DNA from: Asterias amurensis
Lineage: Eukaryota; Echinodermata; Asteroidea; Forcipulatida; Asteriidae
Reading direction: 5' to 3'
DNA: 64,000 nt
Assembly (NCBI RefSeq): GCF_032118995.1
Contig: NC_092656.1
Coordinates: forward strand, 13,382,261-13,446,260
The notes under the pieces are model-generated. The model was not told where the DNA came from. It searched no databases and saw only the letters and a list, made by a program, of their open reading frames with translations. Shown here one piece after another: positions 29,861-39,600 of the stretch (position 1 is its first letter; every line of letters starts with the position of its first letter). The position numbers and the translations under genes were made by a program.

Positions 29861-30733
29861 TTCGCAACATTAGTTTTGTGTTTTACAGTTGATGATAGAT
29901 AGATAAACACTTAATTTCCCCCAAGTGGGGAAATAAAAATTGCTTTGGCCAATAACTGTATAATATGCAGATATACAATTCAAACGATCAGTAACGAAAA
30001 GGTATGCAGATATTTAAATAATTCATAAAATGTACACATAATTAGTAAAATCCATCTATACAACGGCAAGTAAACAATTTGGTAATAATGGATTCGAGCC
30101 AGCCAATCGACAGCCCATGGCTGCAACTGCTCATTGTATTTGATAGCTGCATGAACAGTGAGTGAGATGCCTTTATCGCCGTGCTCTTTCCTTGCAAATA
30201 AACAAACCCTGGTTACTTCTGGAGTTGGTCCGGAATTTGCAGTGTTACATGTTGTGGATGGTTGGTGTCAGAAAGAATAGATTTAATTGTATTGCACAAA
30301 CACATATTTATAAAGTGTCTTTGGAGACTCTTGTTGAAGGCCAATTACTTTATAGAGTGTCACCTTCGACGGTCTGTTGTGTGACGATTCAAATGGATAC
30401 TAAAAAATGTGAACATTTGTAGCGTTGGGAAGGTATCGTAAACATCGTCAGATCTTCCATTAGCCACTCAGGGAACAATTACCAGCGTGGGCCTACTGCC
30501 AAAGCAAACCAGTGATTTCATTGGATACAATGATGTATTGGATAAACATGCAGTGACGTTCATTTACATATGTGTATTTTGATTGGTCCAGGGTGCTGTG
30601 AGTGCAGCTGACAAACATCACCTCGGACCAATCAAAACACAGCTTAAGATCGGTCTTCTGCTTGCTGCACAGTAATGTTTGCATGTAACGTTAATTATGT
30701 AGGATTCGACTGTGTGTAAAATGAATGTGTGTG
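29861..30733. other. Intergenic, no gene recognised
   Basis: A TTTGATTGGTCC word near 30579 is inverted as GGACCAATCAAA near 30626, giving a ~60-bp hairpin. Nothing else is recognised. Confidence 0.4.
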
Positions 30734-30734
30734 A

Positions 30735-30799
30735 AAGGTGAAAGGTGAAAGGTGAAAGGTGAAAGGTGAAAGGTGAAAGGTGAAAGGTGAAAGGTGAAA
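30735..30799 (+). repeat. GGTGAAA heptanucleotide microsatellite
   Basis: Nine or so perfect tandem copies of GGTGAAA. Confidence 0.95.
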
Positions 30800-30933
30800 T
30801 TATAGATGGGGATTGACCTACTATAATAATAGAGGCCACTCCTACGAGCCTCGAAGCGTGACTTCGAAGTGTGACATTTTATTTAGAATCACTGAATGCG
30901 ATATACTACCTTTTGTGAGGGACTCTGTATAAT

Positions 30934-31343
30934 AGGTTTTCTTGGTCAAATTCGGCAAATGAGCAGTCAAACTTCATTTTCATACGTTCAAATTAAAGCT
31001 ATTTTGCCTCTCCAGTTGTTGCTGCGTTTCAAATTCAGAATTCGGTCATTCGATTTCGTTTTGAGTCTGGTCAAATTCCTTTAGCACTCTGTTCAATTTA
31101 GCGTGTCGTCATTCTTTTTCGTGACACACACGCCTCAAGAAGCGTCTGCGAATTTGAATGCTGCTTTGATGAATTGTTAAATTGAATGATTATTTTGTTA
31201 AATCGAATGACGCAACATTACATTTGACTAATCATAAAACAAAATCGAGTGACCCTTTTCAGCAGCATTCGATTTCACGCGAAATAGAATAGCTTTGGTG
31301 GTTAAATTGGCTGTTCATTTGCCGAAATTGACCGAGAAAACCT
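30934..31343. repeat. Inverted-terminal-repeat MITE (AGGTTTTCTTGGTCAAATTC), copy 1
   Basis: The left end AGGTTTTCTTGGTCAAATTC is inverted as AATTGACCGAGAAAACCT at the right. A second copy follows at about 31413-31800 and a truncated one at 49795-50007. Confidence 0.8.
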
Positions 31344-31412
31344 TTAATTTCCGATTGGGCGTTTGAAATTGGGTTGGTGTTAGCAAGCCATTTCTCATGC
31401 ATTGCAGTATTG

Positions 31413-31800
31413 CAGTCAAATTCGGCAAATGGGCAGCCAATTTCATTTTCATGCGTTCGAATTAAAGCTGTTGTGCCTCTCTAGTTGTTACTGCGTTTCA
31501 AATTCAGAATTTGGCCATTAAATTTTGTTTTGAGATCGAGTCAAATTCCTGTAGCACTCTGTTCAATTAGTGTATCGTCATTCTTTTACGAGACACACAC
31601 GCCTCAAGAAGCGACTGCGAATTTGAATGCTGCTTTGACTAATTGTTAAATTGAATGATTATTTTGTTAAATCGAATGACGCAACATTATGTTTGTCTAA
31701 TCATTAAACGAATCGAACGACCCTTTTCAGCAGCATTCGATTTCGCGCGAAATAGAAAAGCTTGATGGTTGCTCATTTTCCGAAATTGGCCGAAATAAAA
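31413..31800. repeat. Same MITE family, copy 2, left-truncated
   Basis: GTCAAATTCGGCAAATGGGC to GAAATTGGCCGAAATAAAA. It keeps TGACACACACGCCTCAAGA-like and AATTGAATGATTATTTTG blocks in the same order as copy 1. Confidence 0.8.
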
Positions 31801-32092
31801 ACTTTAGTATAAAACATTGTGAGAAACGGCTCCCTAAAGGGACGTGGTTTTCAAGAAAGAAGTAATTTTCCACGAATTTGATTTCGAGACCTTGTGTTTA
31901 GAACTGGTCTCGAAATCAAGCATCTGAAAGCACACAACTTCGCGTTTTTTCTTTCATAGTTAACTCGCAACTCCGATGACCAATCGAGCTCAAATTTTCA
32001 CATATTTGTTATTTAATGCATAATTATGTTGAGATACACCAAGTGAGACGACTGGATTTTGACAATTACCAATTGTCCATTGTCTTTCAAAC
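31800..32092 (+). repeat. Family A MITE, 5' truncated
   Basis: Starts at TAGTATAAAACATTGTGAGA and ends CAATTGTCCATTGTCTTTC, abutting the preceding MITE. Confidence 0.75.
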
Positions 32093-32396
32093 CTGGCAGA
32101 GTCGTGGCCATGCGATAAAGGCCCTCGACCCTGCCGGTTTTCAACGGCCGTTTAAGACTCTACCCTTTTCATCCCTTAATTATTGAAGTCATTGTAAGTG
32201 TGCCGCAGTTTGTAATCAATGTGAATTCAACGTGTGCTTCTGACCTACAAGGTTTCAATGCAACTTTTCAAGCTGAAAGAATAATGATTTTGTTGTCGCT
32301 GTTGTTGCCATGGTTTTGCTGGAAAAAAACCTCAAATTCCAGGAGATGAAAATGTTAGGCTAACTTGTTAGGTTCAGACCGTCATGAAAATTACAT

Positions 32397-32645
32397 CAGG
32401 GCCCCATCATCGCTCTGCTTACTGCCGAACTCTGCACTTCTGTGATTCTCTGCAAACTTTGCAAGCGCCGTATTTCTGCACTAGCTGTGTGAAAAAAGAA
32501 TGCCCATAGTAGGTGGAGTACGCAAACGCACCAGAACAAAAGTCCCTGCTAACTCGTACAATACGGTTGTCGTTCCAAGCACAGAATTCCCAGCTTCCGT
32601 GAGCACGATTCTTTGCTTACATGTAAGCAGAGCCATAAAATGTTT
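32397..32645. repeat. Palindromic MITE, family E
   Basis: GGGCCCCATCATCGCTCTGC to GTAAGCAGAGCCATAAAATG; GCAAGCGCC/GTGAGCAC motifs inside. Confidence 0.75.
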
Positions 32646-32957
32646 CCCATATAAAAGTTACATCAAAATGCATACTTAGGCCTACAGACTAAAAAATACA
32701 AAGATGTAGACTACCAACTACATACAAAAGCGGGATAAAATTGCTTAAGCGAATTTTTTAAAAGCTGAAACCCACACTCCATATGGGGGGGGGGGGAATA
32801 ATTTAAAATGTTACAATTTAAAATAAACAAAACATTGACTCTATATGTACTCTCTCCCCTGATACCAGAACTCCACACAGTCCCGAGTGGAATTGGTCAC
32901 GTTCCATGCACCATTATTAGGCCCTTTAGCGAAACCAAGCTCATCATTGGTATACCT

Positions 32958-33142
32958 TTATGCCACTGATTGCTTACACACCGCTGGGTACCACCAAGTA
33001 TTACATCGCCCATCAGCCCAGCCTAAAGCCCAGTCTAGAGCCCACAGCATAGCACAATTCTCAGTGCGTCCTTTACCAGGCTGCCCATCCAGCCAATCCC
33101 TGAAGTCAACATCAGTTTCTCCATCCTTGCACACCCAGGTGC
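32958..33142 (-). CDS. C-type lectin gene, coding exon 2
   Basis: 185 bp from acceptor CTTTAAAG to TAA at 32958-32960. Encodes GTWVCKDGETDVDFRDWLDG, QPGKGRTENC and ends WWYPAVCKQSVA. The GTWV start continues the DIQEE of exon 1, as in other lectin domains (DxxEEGTWxWxDG). Confidence 0.85.
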
Positions 33143-36100
33143 CTTTAAAGATAAGGATAGACATCAAATTGGAATCAATGCAACTTGTTTCACCTTGTCA
33201 ATTTTTTTAATAAATGAAGATTCGCAATCTGCTGTTATTGCTCACCAACCCAACATGTAGACCTGTGGACAAGTCGATGTTTTGCTGCGGTGATAGTCGA
33301 GTTGTGGCGGAGCTCGCGAGAGATCACTGCTCTCGCGCGAACTGCTGGTTGCCGACCTATACTTCCCATTAAAGGGTCTATGCACTTTTTGTACAACAAA
33401 AAAACAAAATGTCCACAGATTTACACTAAACTTACACCGTTGGAAGATAATGATAGTAGAAAGCTTCCCTGAAATATTAGTTGCTGAGGTGCTGTAGTTT
33501 TTGAGAAATGAGTAAAACAATGTCATGAAAATAATTTTCGTCTCAGTGATCATGAGACAAAAATTATTTTAGCATGTAAAAACACATTTTCATTACAGTG
33601 TTTTACTCATGTCTCAAAAACTACAGCACGTCAGCAACTTACATTTTAAGGTACGCTTTCTACTATCATTATCTTCAGACGGTGTTAAAAGTTTAATGTA
33701 AATCTGTGGACGTTGTGTTTTGTGTTACAAAAAGTACCCAAATCCTTTAACGGGACCGTATTCGTGAGCGCAGTAGTCTCGCGGGGCCAGCAGTCTCGCG
33801 AGAATACTGCAGGAATCGCGGGAGATTCAGAATAGAGTCGGAACGCTATTCACAGCGACATACATTTAACGACTTGTCCTCAAGTCTATACCCAACATGA
33901 GATGCAACAACAAAGTTGAAATGACCAAAACTATTAATGAGACCAAAGGAAGTGTCGTACAGCCGAGTGGCTAAGAGCACCGAACTCAAACTCTTGTGGT
34001 TCTGATCAGCAGAGTGTGGGTTTGAATCCCCAGCCGTGACACTTGTGTCCTTAAAGGATTCAGGTACTTTTTCAAAATGTCCATAGATTTACATTAAACT
34101 TACAGGGTTTGAAGATAATGATAGTGGAAAGCTTCCCTTCAAATCTTACTTACTGAGGTGCGGTAGTTTTTGAGAAATTAGTAAAACAATGTCATGAAAA
34201 AACGTTTGTTAATGATTAAAATAATTTTCGTCTAATGAGACGAAAATTATTTTCATGACATTGTTTTTCTCATTTCCCCAAAACTACAGCACCTCAGCAC
34301 ATAGTATTTTCAGGAAAGCTTTCTACTATCATTGTCTTCAAACTGTGTAAGTTTAGTGTAAATCTGTGGAAATTGTGTTTTTTTGTCCTACAAAAGTTAC
34401 ATAGACCCTTTAAGCAAGACACTTAACCATTGCTTCGTCCTTCGGATGGGACGTAAAGCCATTGGTCCCAAGTGTTGTGTAACGCATGCAATAGAACCCA
34501 GAGTACTTATCGAAAAGAGAAGGGGTTTGCCCCGGTGTTCCTAGCTGTGGCTGCTAAATGCGCCGTAGCACCTTGTAAACCCATAAAATGCTACATAGGG
34601 GCTCCGAATTCATTAATTTCAATAACCTCTCTTTATGTATGTACATACTAAGCGCATTGATTATACGTGCGCAAAGACACCAGAATTCGATATTTTCATA
34701 TTATCAAAGGAGCTATGGTATAAATGCAAGTAAATAAAAAAGACCCAAACAGTATTTCTCGAAGGCTATTTAAAATGGAAAACTCAATATCAAAGATTGA
34801 AAACATTCGTCATTCAGAGAGGTTTTGGGGATAACATGTTAAATCTAGCGATTAAGTTTGTCCCTCTTTTTAGATTTAATTTTTAGTGTTTTTCCGAGGT
34901 GTATTGTACTAGGTATCCCGAGATCAAGCAAGCTCAGGGTTGATAGAATACACACTGTGGTTGAATAATGTGAAGTTAAAAAATACTTTGGAAAATGAAG
35001 CTTGGATAATCTCAAGACGGCATTTAACTCCCGTTACGGTACAGTATGCCTTGCCTGCTTATGCATTGCCTGTACATGTACCATCATTAGGGAGGTTTCA
35101 CACGCGAACGGATACGCATACGCATACGCTTAGATATCCGTAACGTGTAAAGCCCGGTTCATACTTCATGCGAATGCGAATGCGAAGCAAATTTGACGTG
35201 AATTTGACGTCACGACCCTCCTTTCGCAGCAGTATTCGCAAGTGAGTAGAGCAGAGGGCAACTGCTGCGAATTATTCGTTGCGAATTTGTGACGTCAACA
35301 TTCGTATCGCATTCGCATTCGCAGGAAGTATGAACCGGGCTTTACAAGGGACGGTTTCGCATTTGAACGGATCGGTTAGTGCGACGGATACGTCATCATT
35401 TGGACGTCATACACTACTCGCTATCCGACACTGATATGGAGGTTTCGCACACAAACATATACACAAGAGTATGTTACGGATTGCTAAACGTATACGTATG
35501 TGCATCTGCTCGCGTGCGAAACCTCCCATTGTGTAGTTTGTACGTTAAGCGGATAGCGAGTAGTGTATGACGTCATAATGATGACGTATCCGTCGCACTA
35601 ACCGTATCCGTTCAAATGCGAAACCGTCCCTTGTTACACGTTACGGATATCTAAGCGTATGCGTATGCGAATCCGTTCGCGTGCAAAACCTCCCTAATGA
35701 TGGTACATGTACAGGCAATGCATAAGCAGGCAAGGTATACTGTACTGTCGCACTAACCGTATCCGTTCGCAGGCGAAACCTGTCTAATATATCTGATATT
35801 ACGTCGGAACACTTAAAATAATCAAATCAAACATGAAGTACTCACCTTCTTCTTGAATATCATTGCAGTCAATCCAAATAGTACATGCAAGACTCAAGAG
35901 GCGTGACTGCTCCTCCAGAGTATTTGGGGTGGCCATCACGCCCCCGATCTCAATGCATTTATCTTTTGCATTAGCCCATTCTAGGCTCTCAGTAACCCTG
36001 TAGCAGTTATTTTTCCACTTGCTCCATCCTGAGGGACAAGTTCCTGTTATAGCTCCACGAAGACATCTCCCGTTAGTTTTGTAATATCCAGGTATTAGAT

Positions 36101-36149
36101 AAACAAAGATGAGTAAAAGCTTCACCATTTTCAAGTTCAACCACGCCAT
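32958..36149 (-). CDS. Secreted C-type lectin-domain protein, two coding exons, 162 aa
   Basis: Exons 36149-35846 and 33142-32958 join in phase 1 across a 2.7-kb intron (donor GTGAGT, acceptor TTTAAAG). The start is the in-frame ATG at 36149; 36164 and 36128 are alternatives, and all lead into a hydrophobic LLLIFVYLIP signal segment. The product is a single long-form C-type lectin domain: C38-C49 (CPSGWSKWKNNC), C65 and C157, C131 and C148, and the WIGL-equivalent WIDC at 92-95. The usual sugar/calcium motifs are altered: QPG at 122-124 replaces EPN/QPD and there is no WND before the last cysteines. It is probably secreted; binding to a carbohydrate is uncertain. In echinoderms such proteins often act in immunity. 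Confidence 0.85.
33254..33895. repeat. AGACTTGTGGACAAGTCG element interrupted by a family B MITE
   Basis: The left end ACCTGTGGACAAGTCGATGT is inverted at the right as TTAACGACTTGTCCTCAAGT, with GCGAGAG/CTCGCG-rich arms. The TTAA-flanked family B element at 33369-33750 sits inside it. Lies in the lectin intron. Related pieces occur at about 37620 and 46745. Confidence 0.65.
33369..33750 (+). repeat. Family B palindromic MITE (TTAA ends)
   Basis: TTAA lies at 33369-33372 and 33747-33750. The arms are AATGTCCACAGATTTACACT / AGTTTAATGTAAATCTGTGG and AAGATAATGATAGTAGAAAG / its inverse, meeting near AATAATTTTCGTCTCA. It can form one long hairpin. Confidence 0.85.
33960..34600 (+). repeat. tRNA-derived SINE interrupted by a family B MITE
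   Basis: The head GCCGAGTGGCTAAGAGCACC and B box GGGTTTGAATCCCC run to TGTGTCC at 34050. The tail resumes at 34414 with GCAAGACACTTAACCATTGC, continuing as in the 1687 copy (TCGTCCTTCGGATGGGACGT). Confidence 0.85.
34051..34413 (+). repeat. Family B MITE inside a SINE (TTAA target)
   Basis: TTAA lies at 34051-34054 and 34410-34413. The palindrome centre is GTCTAATGAGACGAAAAT. The SINE halves on either side join cleanly through a single TTAA. Confidence 0.85.
35036..35748. repeat. Nested palindrome stack in the lectin intron
   Basis: Outer arms (CTTGCCTGCTTATGCATTGC ... ATCATTAGGGAGGTTTC) at 35040-35100 and inverted at 35690-35745. Middle arms (AAGGGACGGTTTCGCATTTG) at 35345 and inverted at 35600-35635. 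Inner arms (GAGGTTTCGCAC) at 35437 and inverted at 35515-35527. The left arm alone carries a 193-bp insert (35150-35342). Confidence 0.85.
35150..35342. repeat. 193-bp palindromic MITE (AAGCCCGGTTCATACTTC) in one arm
   Basis: Perfect-looking ends AAGCCCGGTTCATACTTC and GAAGTATGAACCGGGCTT, flanked by TA on both sides. The right arm of the surrounding palindrome reads through this point without it, which gives an in-place pre-insertion reference. Confidence 0.85.
35846..36149 (-). CDS. C-type lectin gene, coding exon 1
   Basis: 304 bp: signal peptide, an N-terminal spacer, and the first half of the lectin fold (KNNCYRVTESLEWANAKDKC, MATPNTLEEQSRLL, WIDCNDIQEE). Ends GAAGAAG before donor GTGAGTAC, phase 1. 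Confidence 0.85.
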
Positions 36150-36583
36150 GGCTTCGTTGGACACAAGAATGTGAAAGAAACTGTAACTTGTCCTTTTTCT
36201 TCAGATTTGTCCTTAAAGGTTTTGGTTAATATGTACCAGTGTACTGCACAGGGTTATTTGGATGCCTCCTCCAACTTGACGATCAATGTATGCAACACGA
36301 TATGTGCACTAGAGACACCGTAAACCTAGCAAGGGTGCGAGCACATGAACATAAGTAATTAGTAATTAACTGTTCCAAAGCAGTACGCTAGAACAGGTAT
36401 TGTTTTCGTTGAAGGTTTTTCACCTCTCGTTTTAGCTGTTGGGTCAAAGCCAAACACCAAACAATGTTGGCCTGCCCTCGATTCAAAAGAAAACAGTTTT
36501 GCACAAAGTTATGATATTGCCTATAACTTACCTTTTTATTATAGGGCTTTGCATCTCTACAACTCGGCCAGGGTTTGTACACA

Positions 36584-36688
36584 ATGGGTGTTGCTTTGGT
36601 ACCAAACAGTGTGCGTCGCCGAATCACGACAAAGAATGAAATCCTTCGTGGAATTTTGGCTGAAATGGCGGGAATATTCGTTCTGGTG
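36584..36688 (+). CDS. Aquaglyceroporin exon 1
   Basis: 35 codons from ATG 36584 to donor GTGAGT. In-frame TAG at 36542-36544 coincides with a plausible acceptor (TTTTATTATAG), so upstream coding sequence cannot be excluded, but the ATG gives a normal N terminus. Confidence 0.8.
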
Positions 36689-39600
36689 GTGAGTATTTTT
36701 TTCTCTTTGGTTAAAATTGACAAAAACGTAGCGCGAATTGTCGTTATCGTGAGTTATAAACAAAAATATGCATTATTTTAGCTGAATGTTTATAATATTT
36801 TTTATGTAAAACACTGTACAGCGTTTTGAGATTTTTTTTTATGTAAGACGCTATATTAAAAATAAATTATTTTTATTATATTACTATTATTTCGTCTTAA
36901 AGGCACTGGACTCTATTGGTAATTACTCAAATTAATTGTTTCATAAACACTAAAGGCTACTTAGTAACAATGGAGAGCTGTTAATAGTATGAACATTGTG
37001 AGAAACGGCTCCTTCTGAAGTAACGTAGTTTTCGAGAAAAATGTAATTTCTCACTAAATTATTTAATAAGAGGCCCCAACTGAGGTCTTGAATTCAAGGC
37101 ATCAGAAAGTGTGTTTTTCTTCCATAGTTCTCTCGCAACTTTGACTACCAATTGGGTAAACATTTTCACAATTTTCTTTTACATTTTCGTGAACATTTAG
37201 CTCAATCGGTCATCGAAGTTGCGAGATAATAATGAAAGATAAAACACCGTTGTCACACGAAGTTGTGTGCGTTCGTTCAGATGCTTGATTTCGAGACCTC
37301 AAATTCTAAACCCGAGGTCTCGAAATCAAATTCGTGAAAAAATGTCTTCTTTCTCGAAAATTAATCCACTTCAGAGGGAGCCGTTTATCACAATGTGTTA
37401 TACTACCAACCTCTCCCCATTACTCGTTACCAGGTAAGGTTTTACGCTAATAAATATTTTGAGTAATTACCAATAGTGTTGACATTTTGCATTAATTTTT
37501 GGAGTATAATCAAGTAGGTTTACGGCACCACGTGTAAATCTATTTTAAGTAGTGTTAGTTCGGAAAAGAACCAGCCAGCAACTCGAGGTTTCGATCAGTA
37601 TGCTCTGATCGTGATTATCCTAGACTTGTGGACAAGTCGTTAAATGTCTGTCGCGGTGGGTCGAGGTGATTGCGTTCCTACTCTTTTCTGAATCTCCCCC
37701 GATTCCCGTGGTATTCTCGGTTCTTTTCAGAACCATCACTACTTTCTCCGTTATTGCTCCGCGAATTATGGAACAACCTCCCAGTACGCATCAGAAATTG
37801 TAACTCTTTGCCTTTATTAACAAAATCTCTCAAAAGTCACTTGTATCAGATGTAATTTGTTGTATTTATAGTTCCATTGGTCACAGCGCTTTGATCTTGA
37901 TGTAAAGGCGCTTTATAAATATTTAGTTGTATTGTATTGTTTTGTATTGTATCGTATTGTATTGTATTGTATTGTACTCAGTATAAGAGGTTTACACATG
38001 GTGCTGCTGCAAAACCTCACATGATGAACTTCTGAAGTTGCGGTAAATACCCAACTATTATTTGTGTGTACATAGACAAGTAGTTGTCAACATGGAGTCC
38101 TGACTTGTTGTATGATTGCAAACATTGCTCATGTTGTCATGCGTACACACAAATATATTTTGAATGGGCCAACCTTGGGTGGGCATCTTTTAGTGACGCC
38201 ACTTGGCAGGTGCGATATACCAAAGCTTCAAAAGTCCAAAAGGAAGTTTGAATGTGGCACAGTGGAGTCAACTGAGCTTAAGGACAGCGACCCCAGTCAA
38301 TTCCTGGCTGGTGCCTCTATAAACAAGCAGAGAAAAGAGATAAAGGAAGAGCGAGGGTGGGAGCGAGTAAAGAGTTTCATTGTGGACACAAAATACAATC
38401 ACTTTTTATAGTCTTTTTTACTGGATTTTTCTGGCAGAAAATATTGAAACCAGTATGGGGGTAAACTCCAGGCATTTTATTGAAAATAAAACTAAAAGAC
38501 CTTATGACCCGCTAATCTCTAGACAATAGCAGAAAACACCCGTCAAGTTCATACACATTCTTTATTATTGTGGCGGGGAATTGAAAGAGAGGAAAAACTG
38601 AGAGTTAAATAATCGTGTCAATATCCGGCGGCTGCCTGCTAAGAAGTCAATGGTCTACCGGTCCCTAGCCCTGCAGGAATCGAGCAGCCATGTACACATC
38701 GCTAACAATTTGACGTTCTCACAAATTGGCGAAATTTATAGTCGACTCCCTTTTATATAAACACATTCCGAAAGTGACTCAATGTTAACAGCCGCGTTGT
38801 TTGCACGTAAAATGACAACTGATATAAACATTGAGACAACGTTACCTGAGCGTTTCTTGCGGTGTTGTTATAACGCACCCATGAGGTTTAACGTCGATCA
38901 AAGAAACATAAGCGAGAGTAGATGCACGTTACGCCAACAAATAAAAATGTTTTGTTTCTAGGTGACGTCACCACTTAGGGCTCAATTCATGATCACGTAC
39001 GTCTGCGTGTACGTACCTGACGGGAAAATGGTAACTTCACGTATGCTAAACTCGTGAGCTCTTAACAACACAATATTTTCTGACGTTTACGTTCACAAAT
39101 TTGTTCGCGTGCGTGCAGGTATCCTCCCTTTTGTCGACGACCATACGACTCCCGCATACGTCCGTAGAACGAAGATGCGATGACATGGCTATACGTTTTT
39201 CGCATAGAGATTGATGACCCCAATTTTTATTTGTACAAGAGCTAGTGACCATGTACATTTCACCAGGGCCTAGCAGCCAATATTACACTGGTCTTCACGG
39301 GAAATTTTCCATTTTTGTCATAATATCCGCAATTCAAAAGTCATAAAAATAGCGAACAATATGTTACTTGTATAACTTGTCAGTTGCGGCCCCATTCTTC
39401 ATATCAAAACTTGGTATGCAGGTCAGCCCAGGCTTTATTTTTCACATGTTACATATCGTCAATAATGGTACTTATTCTTGCCATTGTAAAGGCAGAGTTT
39501 GTGGAGAAACGAAAAGGGTTTGGGGTCAATCCCCTAAACCCCTCCATAATCCTTGTGGGTGCATTACACTAAATAAACTCCCATGGAAATGAGTGAAAAA

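Noticed and set aside
38112..38411. 99-codon plus-strand frame as a gene
   Set aside because: No recognisable domain, splice support or regulatory signals; it lies within aquaporin intron 1.
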